From positions 1 through 21,419 of the forward strand of contig CAIIXF020000343.1 of assembly GCA_903813345.2 (NCBI GenBank): a stretch of DNA of 21,419 nucleotides, written 5' to 3'. The DNA is from Owenia fusiformis (Eukaryota > Annelida > Polychaeta > Sabellida > Oweniidae). A program made the translations under genes and the position numbers. How positions within the stretch are numbered: the stretch's first letter is position 1; the number at the start of each line of letters is the position of its first letter. Below, one piece after another: positions 18,301 to 21,419 of the stretch. The notes below the pieces were generated by a model. The model made no database searches. It was given only the letters and a program-made list of their open reading frames with translations, and was not told where the DNA came from.

Positions 18301-19840
18301 ATATCCCCAAATGATAATTTGATTTTGAGTTTTTTTCAAATGCGTACATGTAGATGAAGTTTCACTACCAGGTAGGTTTTCTTCAAACCTGTTGTTTTGG
18401 TAATATGGAAGTACAGTACTGTTGTTTTAGTTTAAAATACATTACCATTATACAATATCAATTTAATGTTTTTTTCAAGATCCAATATCAAGAGATTTTA
18501 GGTATCATCAATAAATTTTACAATAGACTCTTTTGTGGTCCCAATGGTGTACCACTTAAATGAGTTAAAGTGTTGTACTCTTGTGTTTTTATTTCCATTC
18601 AACTGTTTCTACTCTAAATTTAAAGATATTTTATCATGGAAAGGCTCTAATTAGAGCTTGGGTACTAAATACAACAATAATGATAATTGGTGATTCAAAC
18701 AAAATTTTCAGGTACTATTTGACAAGATTATTAATAAAACATGGTGCTATGACATTTTTATAGTGTCAAGAACAGAAGCTTATGAGATGCTTACTTTGAA
18801 CTTAAGCTTGTCAAGAAATATCTGTATTACCCTTTGTATCCGTTTGACTTAAACGATAGCTTTGTCTTCATTCTCTCAGTTTACAATAAATCTTTGAGCT
18901 CACTGAGCCAATCAGATGACTTCCTATTATGGTCATTTCCTCTGATGTCATAGCATACTGGGGCTGCTAGACTGTAATATAGCCTATAGGCCCTACTACC
19001 CTTTGCATTCGTTGGACTTCACTTCTTAAAAGAGAGCTTCTTCATCACTCTTTCAGTTTACAATAAATCTCTGATCTCACTGAGCCAGTCAGAGTTCGTC
19101 GTCGAAATATGGACAACTTCCTATATGGTAATTTCCTCATAGTTATCACCGCATAGTTAATGAGCACGTATTTAGCATGTGTTCCTTCCACTTCGCTGAT
19201 TGGTTGAGAAAGGATCAACGTGGTAGATTCGAAATGATTTATAACCAATCTTTGGGCCGGGCTGCTAAATTGTAATATAGCCAATACTAGGCAGAGGGAA
19301 GTTTGTAGCTAGACTGCACGAAGGCTTTATCTGTTTATCAGAGAATTATGATTTCTAATTGATAGTCAAATGCACTCTACATGTACAATGAACTCACCAA
19401 GCTTAATGTAGAAGTTCTCCCTTCTTATGAGGTTCATAAGATATGATTTTCTTGGCCCTTTCTTAAGAGCCTTATGTTTGAGTAAATCATATGGATTTGT
19501 CACATTGTGTTCCTACAAAAAAGAAATAGAAAATGTTGTCACACCAATGACGTCGTCTGTGCCTGCTTTTATAGTTAAGGCTGTTTGGCCTAATCACTTT
19601 ATTTGATACTACTTTTTTGCCATACCAAATTAGGAAAGTTCTCATTTATTAGTCTGAATCTTAAACTAAGCTCTAAATGTGTCAATTTGGATGAAAATTT
19701 GAAGAATTAAAAATATGTGACAATATGTGAAATCAGCAGTCAATACAGAAAAAATATGAAAAAAAGTACCTTTACAAAAGCATTGAAGTTTTTCTCAAGC
19801 TGTTCAACTTCTGCGTGCTGCCAATATCCCTTCATTATTT
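3195..19840 (-). CDS. TTF1: TTF1-like Myb-repeat protein, C-terminal 306 residues, nine exons (5' end not in window)
   Basis: Whole-gene entry; the exons are listed separately. Joining 19840-19770, 19512-19398, 18255-18177, 14787-14651, 13681-13522, 6669-6607, 6284-6213, 5736-5651 and 3334-3195 (923 bp) gives one open frame ending in TAA. Numbering from the first full codon, Myb-like repeats start at about residues 3 (KGYW), 86 (KGR, then W108), 136 (GIW138, then W168 and QC183ANKW187) and 195, with DW222 and W244 in the last. The tail is short and rich in Ser/Asp. Known of the family: TTF1 binds terminator sites in rDNA, stops RNA polymerase I and remodels rDNA chromatin in the nucleolus; DMTF1 is a related Myb-like regulator. 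The C-terminal block EICDYLHNSYLPRL resembles the end of vertebrate TTF1 more than DMTF1. Human TTF1 is about 900 residues, so an N-terminal part is missing here. No frame break or stop is seen, so the gene looks intact. The TTF1 versus DMTF1 choice is inference. Confidence 0.8.
3932..4997. mobile_element. mariner-like element, 1066 bp, 42-bp perfect terminal inverted repeats, TA target
   Basis: Both ends begin CGAGGGTTGTCCCAGAAGTA and match without error for 42 bases (3932-3973 against 4997-4956). They are flanked by TA at 3930-3931 and 4998-4999. TA duplication and this type of end are hallmarks of the Tc1/mariner superfamily. A full element of this class is about 1.3 kb with a roughly 345-residue transposase; this copy is shorter and keeps only a fragment. 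It lies in the intron between the last two exons of the TTF1-like gene. Confidence 0.88.
4408..4671 (+). pseudogene. degenerate mariner-type transposase fragment
   Basis: An 87-codon frame inside the element above. Residues 7 to about 45 read like the second helix-turn-helix of mariner transposases: STMKKVYKEY, then RTTIMGWQKRFKRDDLTLYD, then a GRQK turn in place of the usual SGRP. No DDE/D catalytic residues can be placed, and the frame ends early. It cannot encode a working transposase. The match rests on the W..RFK...L.D....GR pattern only. Confidence 0.55.
5218..5620. repeat. pyrimidine-rich minisatellite, unit about 50 bp
   Basis: Repeats of CTTGACCCCCTGCCTGTTTC and TAGACCCCCTTCTAGACCCT with variable copies and deletions. 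The plus-strand frames that cross it (Pro/Ser/Leu-rich) are artefacts of the repeat. On the minus (gene) strand it is a series of GGGGG runs beginning about 25 bp after the donor of exon h. Confidence 0.85.
5651..5736 (-). CDS. TTF1: TTF1-like exon h
   Basis: An 86-bp exon between acceptor CATTTGCAG and donor GTAAGG. It encodes SIPSPMILQRQWFKLKS, the third helix of the last repeat, with QxxWxxLK in place of the family's QxKFSRLK or RSKWWTIK. It continues to YKIKDFQ, which leads into the conserved C-terminal block. A G-rich minisatellite (sense strand) begins about 25 bp beyond the donor. Confidence 0.8.
5784..5865. repeat. 17-bp tandem repeat, about four copies
   Basis: The unit GTGAACATCTCATAAGC occurs four times, with one 6-base insertion (ATGAAC) and point changes. 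It lies about 50 bp upstream (gene sense) of the acceptor of exon h. Confidence 0.85.
6213..6284 (-). CDS. TTF1: TTF1-like exon g
   Basis: A 72-bp exon between acceptor TGTATTTCAG and donor GTAAGT. It completes an Arg codon and encodes VYECHAYCEGELDWESMHHE. This matches the family pattern of a hydrophobic helix, an acidic stretch and an (I/L)DW before the second helix. Confidence 0.8.
6607..6669 (-). CDS. TTF1: TTF1-like exon f
   Basis: A 63-bp exon between acceptor TTTTTTAAAG and donor GTATGT. The entering G completes the split Trp codon of ANKW. It encodes a short linker then ITNEEKIQIITR, the first helix of the last repeat. The acceptor has A before AG, a weaker context. The downstream junction fits exactly, and the previous junction fits after a 6.85-kb intron. 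Confidence 0.68.
6670..7600. other. AT-rich intron sequence, nothing recognised
   Basis: Part of the 6.85-kb intron between exons e and f. It includes a block with AATGGCCGATCACTATGG and CCACGCCCAC (7140-7195) that looks like part of a dispersed repeat. No coding frame or inverted-end element was identified. Confidence 0.4.
7600..9020 (-). pseudogene. decayed LTR-retrotransposon gag region
   Basis: Minus-strand frames broken by stops and frameshifts carry Gag-like sequence. 9000-8607 holds a polar charged stretch. 8230-8090 has NQLMGDTKQLVQELEDGY followed by YDDLVEA. 8090-7869 has ELRECIPDDDVRAAV, then RRDPKSLDQAIQVAQREEAY. The order LxxLx..(Y)..L..ALxxRF, a positive turn, then a Leu-x-x-Ala helix ending in E, is that of Ty3/gypsy-type Gag. 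A CCHC knuckle follows at 7769-7728. No protease, reverse transcriptase or integrase is seen, so this is a fragment. It lies in an intron of the TTF1-like gene in the same orientation as the gene. Confidence 0.6.
7728..7769 (-). pseudogene. CCHC zinc knuckle of the gag remnant, with an internal stop
   Basis: Fourteen codons spaced C-x2-C-x4-H-x4-C (CRSC, GEKVH, then Cys), the retroviral-type zinc knuckle that binds element RNA in Gag. Codon 12 is TAG, so the motif is interrupted. The spacing match and its place downstream of the Gag-like helices support the gag call. Confidence 0.55.
9060..9480. repeat. imperfect internal repeats, possibly LTR remnant
   Basis: On the minus strand a GAGCAGA(G/A) motif recurs roughly every 50-60 bases, together with ACTCC and GAGAC blocks. 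It lies on the side of the gag remnant where a 5' LTR would sit. I could not find LTR ends, a primer-binding site or a second copy in the window, so the LTR reading is only a guess. Confidence 0.25.
9481..10172. other. intron sequence, nothing recognised
   Basis: A plus-strand stretch from about 9545 stays open for some 60 codons but matches no family I know. The rest is AT-rich. 10133-10178 carries TCAACTTGGACCTAGTTAAC-type sequence with a diverged inverted counterpart near 12581-12630. Confidence 0.3.
10177..11009. mobile_element. TTAA-flanked MITE-like element, 833 bp
   Basis: The left end after TTAA (10173-10176) reads AGTCCCCGTCTAAAGTTT. The inverted right end before TTAA (11010-11013) reads AGGCCCCATGTAAAGTTT, 14 of 18 bases alike. 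The interior is very AT-rich with no transposase. TTAA on both sides fits a piggyBac-like insertion, but the inverted ends are short and imperfect. Confidence 0.45.
11010..11245. repeat. second copy of the 3424-type TTAA element (truncated)
   Basis: Begins TTAAAGG and matches 3424-3765 in the same orientation through ACAAAACATTGCTTCTGGAA, GATCACACGACTTTGACA and the end block TTAAATGCTTCTAAATGATC. It lacks about 100 bases present in the first copy and has no right end. It shares its TTAA with the element ending at 11009. Confidence 0.75.
11535..12532. mobile_element. foldback TA element, 998 bp, 34-bp perfect ends
   Basis: Both ends read CAGGGTGGTCCAAAAAAAAG then TGAACCCCTGCAAC without mismatch, flanked by TA at 11533-11534 and 12533-12534. 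Beyond that the arms stay alike, with gaps, for about 190 bases (shared blocks CACATGTTGTAGAG, AAGGTCTAAAATTT, AGAAATTA). TA target and CAGGGTG ends suggest Tc1/mariner relatives. No transposase frame is present. Confidence 0.85.
12682..12720. mobile_element. single Tc1/mariner-like end
   Basis: CAGGGTGTCAAATAAGTCTG follows TA at 12680-12681 and looks like the left end of another TA element. I found no matching inverted end to the right, so it is either truncated or a chance match. Confidence 0.3.
12721..13510. other. intron sequence, nothing recognised
   Basis: AT-rich. A 60-codon minus-strand frame (12969-12787) matches no family known to me and lacks splice or start support. Confidence 0.35.
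13522..13681 (-). CDS. TTF1: TTF1-like exon e (Myb repeat three)
   Basis: A 160-bp exon between acceptor TGTTACAG and donor GTATGA. It encodes QGIWSKEEE at the start of a Myb-like repeat, an acidic linker, then GLPWERIAARHPTRYAKQC and ANKW, the typical QCxxKW ending of the third helix. The final Trp codon is split across the next junction. The intron just upstream (13682-14650) is mostly the 16-bp minisatellite, leaving about 25 bp between array and acceptor. Confidence 0.88.
13711..14508. repeat. 16-bp minisatellite, 50 units, in a TTF1-like intron
   Basis: I counted 50 head-to-tail units of TTTATCACTCACAAGG and variants (TTTATTATTCACAAGG, TTTATTACTCACAAGG); two units have 15 bases. Because 16 is not a multiple of 3, three units make a 16-residue period and the array stays open in two plus-strand frames, giving false proteins. 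A variant run (…CACTGG, …GCATAAGG, …CATTCACAAGG, …CAATCACAAGG) recurs 255 bases apart (14071 and 14326), showing a higher-order duplication. It fills the intron between exons d and e. Confidence 0.97.
14651..14787 (-). CDS. TTF1: TTF1-like exon d (Myb repeat two)
   Basis: A 137-bp exon between acceptor TATTTTTAG and donor GTAAGT. The split codon with exon c gives Arg, completing KGR. It encodes nearly all of one Myb-like repeat, including NEYGNKWTMIGEKL, which matches the YGNxWxxIGxxL core of TTF1 and DMTF1. It ends in a basic turn; the split codon with the next exon gives Asn. The intron towards exon c is 3.4 kb and contains the nested transposon at 14944-17746. Confidence 0.88.
15661..17277. 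mobile_element. hAT-like non-autonomous element inside the retrotransposon
   Basis: The left end is (C)AGGCCCGTAAGA and the inverted right end (C)AGGGCCGTCAGA, close to hAT-type CAGGGCCG ends. Just inside both is a G-run with GTGCG. The flanks TAAACACC (15653-15660) and TGAGCACC (17278-17285) match at six of eight bases, fitting a diverged 8-bp target duplication. Removing the element and one flank joins the two retrotransposon frames in phase. No transposase is encoded; the frames in it are repeat artefacts. Confidence 0.7.
15806..17230. repeat. tandem repeat of about 324 bp, five copies, within the hAT-like element
   Basis: Units start near 15806, 16085, 16411, 16735 and 17059 with TTCCATTGTTTTG-like sequence, a G-run, a GAAAATTTTGCAATTTTA-like block and GCTATTTGGTGCTTTCTGG. 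The 16411 and 16735 copies are nearly identical over 324 bases, so that duplication is recent (or a conversion or assembly effect). Outer copies are diverged. Confidence 0.9.
17749..18176. other. intron sequence, nothing recognised
   Basis: AT-rich intron between the nested element and the donor of exon c. No frame or repeat with a partner was found. Confidence 0.45.
18177..18255 (-). CDS. TTF1: TTF1-like exon c
   Basis: A 79-bp exon between acceptor GTATTTAG and donor GTAAGG. The split codon with exon b gives Ala. It then encodes FGIRRTLYCCYVKARTMYHP, the third-helix part of repeat one, and ends at HHKG, where repeat two begins. A second open frame also crosses this exon, but only this one matches the family and the phases of both neighbours. 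The Pro usual after Arg in this block of vertebrate relatives is Arg/Thr here. Confidence 0.8.
18256..18830. other. intron sequence, nothing recognised
   Basis: Upstream (gene sense) of exon c. Two short plus-strand frames (18354-18563 and 18581-18763) have no family match and lack splice support; I treat them as chance. Confidence 0.45.
18831..19285. repeat. diverged tandem duplication, copies about 170 and 280 bp
   Basis: Copy one (18831-18998) and copy two (18999-19285) share, in order, ACCCTTTG(T/C)AT(C/T)CGTT, CAGTTTACAATAAATCT, CTCACTGAGCCA and GGCTGCTA..TGTAATATAGCC. Copy two has extra sequence of about 115 bases in its right half. It lies in the intron between exons b and c. Confidence 0.8.
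19398..19512 (-). CDS. TTF1: TTF1-like exon b
   Basis: A 115-bp exon between acceptor TTTTGTAG and donor GTGAGT. It enters in phase 0 and leaves one base of a split codon. It encodes the middle of repeat one, including NPYDLL and the basic stretch ending in RRENFYIKL. This is the segment that in TTF1/DMTF1 precedes the conserved block with a Gly-Ile/Leu and Arg-rich turn. Confidence 0.8.
19770..19840 (-). CDS. TTF1: TTF1-like exon a (first exon recognised in window)
   Basis: A 71-bp exon. The acceptor CTTTTCAG lies just above 19840 and the donor GTACTT follows 19770. It starts with two bases of a split codon and ends in phase 0. It encodes the opening of the first Myb-like repeat, KGYW followed by an acidic/hydrophobic helix (EVEQLEKNF). 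The donor is a weaker match than the others, so its exact border is the least certain. The preceding exon was not found between 19843 and the window end. Confidence 0.7.
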
Positions 19841-19842
19841 CT

Positions 19843-20282
19843 GAAAAGATTCAATCAGAGAATTAATATCATGTTTGAACATATAGAACTTCATAAGTGA
19901 CAATCATAAATGTTCAATGAAAAAGCAACCAAGTCAATACTCCACATTATCTCAAAACACAATAAATTCAATTTCAGAGTGACCTCAATCAAATAAATGT
20001 AAATAGCTAAGCCTAATCACCTTACGATAATTCTTTTTATGATAGAAGCACCAAAATTGGTACAAGTGTAACTGATGGCAATTGAAAAAAATTGGCTCGA
20101 GGCAGCAAGTGATCCGGAGCCTCATTCTGAAAAAAATCCAAGATGGCCGCCAATACATATAGCTTTTTAAGAAATTTGAATTATCTTTGAATTAATGTTG
20201 TATTTTAGCTCTAAACCAATTGTATTTGTTTGAGGGAATTCCAGACAGTTGCTTGTGATATAGGAACTACTTTACATTATAT
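19843..20282. other. non-coding, dispersed-repeat-like, no upstream exon found
   Basis: I searched this stretch on the minus strand for the exon preceding exon a (ending with one base of a split codon) and did not find one. It contains AAAATCCAAGATGGCCGCCA near 20136, a phrase I associate with bivalve dispersed repeats. Confidence 0.4.
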
Positions 20283-20363
20283 TTAACTATTAAAACGGGA
20301 GTTCAGCAAGGCTCAGTATTAAGCCTTGTACTATTTTATAAGCTTTTATTGAATTACTCATAA
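20283..20363 (+). pseudogene. reverse transcriptase scrap (GVxQGSVL motif)
   Basis: A 26-codon open stretch ending in TAA reads IKTGVQQGSVLSLVLFYKLL. It matches the GVPQGSVLGPLLF segment of non-LTR reverse transcriptases, with Pro replaced by Gln. No flanking RT sequence was recognised, so it is a relic. Confidence 0.5.
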
Positions 20364-20462
20364 TTATACATATCAATATGAGAGTCACACATATGATTGA
20401 GAATAAATGCTGGATAGACTCTGCACTGAAGGGATATTAAATATATTTTCTTTTGGAAAAAA

Positions 20463-21419
20463 TCTCTAGCCATGTTAAAACATGGTATGTACATAGTCAA
20501 ACCTGTCATACATAGAGTAAATCCTGGTCAAATACCAGTGCTTGCGGCTGACCAACCATTGTTTGATTCCCTGAAAACCATTCAATAGATATACCCTGAT
20601 ACACATGGGGAAGATAAATACTTGATCATGTTTGGAGGTCTCCATATAGAAATGGCATTCCAGAAGGTGGTTGGTGATTGGCTGACAGACAGCGTTTGAG
20701 TAAATGTAATTGCTCAGTCAAATACAGCATCAGTTGGTACTGCAGAGTCCTTCCTAAAGGAAAGCCATATAACCAAGACTCGAAGAGCACGTCAAATTAT
20801 GTTGGCAGCACTCCACATCCTAATGAAGAAAGCTTTCAACATATACCTAGCTGCTGCCCAACTCAGAGATGTAGCCCCCCTATCCTTTGAAGAATGGAAA
20901 AGGGAAGGGGAAGCCAATTCCCCCCATTTCAAATACTGGGCTATAACACAGGGCCTTGAAATGATGCTTATGATCTTTGTTAGATCCCTGAGAGAGGCAG
21001 ACTTTAAACTCTACATATCTGTTTTGACCAAGATGATGCCCTGGTTTTTTGCATTAGATCATACACACTATTCCAGATGGCTCCCAATACACCTAAGGGA
21101 CATGGTCCAATTGGAGACAACTCACCCTGACCTGTATCAGCGTTTCAATGAAGGTCTCTTTACAGTTCAGAAGACACCTAGGTCATTCTCAACCATCCCT
21201 ATAGACCAGGCCCATGAGCAAATAATACTCTGATTAAGGGTTATGGTGGGGATATAGGAATAACAGAGAATCCTAGCGCACTGAAACGATGGATGATAGC
21301 TGGTCCTGCAATATCCCAGATCATCAAAGAGTTTGAAGAAGTCTCAAGTATAGGAGACATGAAAGCCAACGAAGACTTTAGCCACCACGAGCAAATAGCA
21401 AGCATCCAACAGAAATTTA
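20463..21419 (+). pseudogene. broken copy of a widespread uncharacterised invertebrate gene family (partial, runs off the window)
   Basis: One plus-strand frame carries a long conserved-looking sequence: NPGQIPVLAADQPLFD, IMFGGLHIEM, VGTAESFLKESHITKTRRAR, FALDHTHYSRWLPIHLRDM, LFTVQKTPRSFS and DQAHEQ; then, shifted by one base, TENPSALKRWMIAGP. I recall this pattern from many multi-copy uncharacterised proteins of cnidarians and molluscs (memory only). I infer a transposon-borne gene, because of copy number and the invariant D/H/E/W positions; function unknown. Breaks: TAG at 20586-20588 and TGA at 20697-20699, both where family members carry Trp as I remember them, and a one-base loss near 21217-21224. 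The longest intact piece is 20799-21233 (144 codons). Confidence 0.65.

Noticed and set aside
1-21419. tRNA or rRNA genes
   Set aside because: No cloverleaf with a GTTCRA-type arm or rRNA-like block was recognised by eye on either strand.

Overview
This is a eukaryotic, intron-rich, AT-rich nuclear window. It most likely comes from a marine lophotrochozoan, probably a bivalve mollusc. Pointers are frequent ACATGTA-type motifs, many small DNA transposons with inverted ends, GACGGACGG-type repeat tails and an oyster/mussel-like mixture of dispersed repeats. The species assignment is inference; no RNA gene, CRISPR array or bacterial-type operon is visible.

The only host gene I can support is the 3' two-thirds or less of a Myb-domain gene on the minus strand. 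I rebuilt it by hand from nine small exons (19840 down to the stop codon at 3195). All nine exons have GT/AG borders. All eight exon junctions are phase-compatible and give one uninterrupted 306-residue C-terminal protein. Its series of Myb-like repeats and the DYL..YLP.L C-terminus match the transcription termination factor 1 (TTF1) / DMTF1 group, TTF1 best. No automatic single-ORF reading would show it, because every exon is under 165 bp. The 5' end of the gene is not in the window, or was not recognised.

Nearly everything else is mobile or repeated DNA sitting in the introns of that gene or flanking it. From left to right: 1-350 dispersed repeat with a duplicated block; 570-740 promoter-like sequence; 740-3190 AT-rich 3' UTR/flank with a MITE-like hairpin (1852-1949); 3424-5120 a TTAA-bounded element split by a 1066-bp mariner-like element with 42-bp perfect inverted ends (3932-4997); 5218-5620 a pyrimidine-rich minisatellite; 7600-9020 a decayed LTR-retrotransposon gag on the minus strand; 10177-11009 and 11010-11245 two more TTAA-type elements; 11535-12532 a foldback TA element; 13711-14508 a 50-unit, 16-bp minisatellite.

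Further right come 14944-17746, a three-deep nest (TA element containing a non-LTR retrotransposon containing a hAT-like element containing 324-bp tandem repeats); 18831-19285, a diverged tandem duplication; 20283-20363, a reverse transcriptase scrap; and 20463-21419, a broken copy of a widespread uncharacterised invertebrate gene family with two in-frame stops and a frameshift.

No multi-gene system is present. The observations I rank highest are the intron array that alternates poly(A)-signal-like and 5'-splice-site-like motifs on the sense strand of the TTF1-like gene, and the nested transposon whose conceptual removal restores the host element's reading frame.
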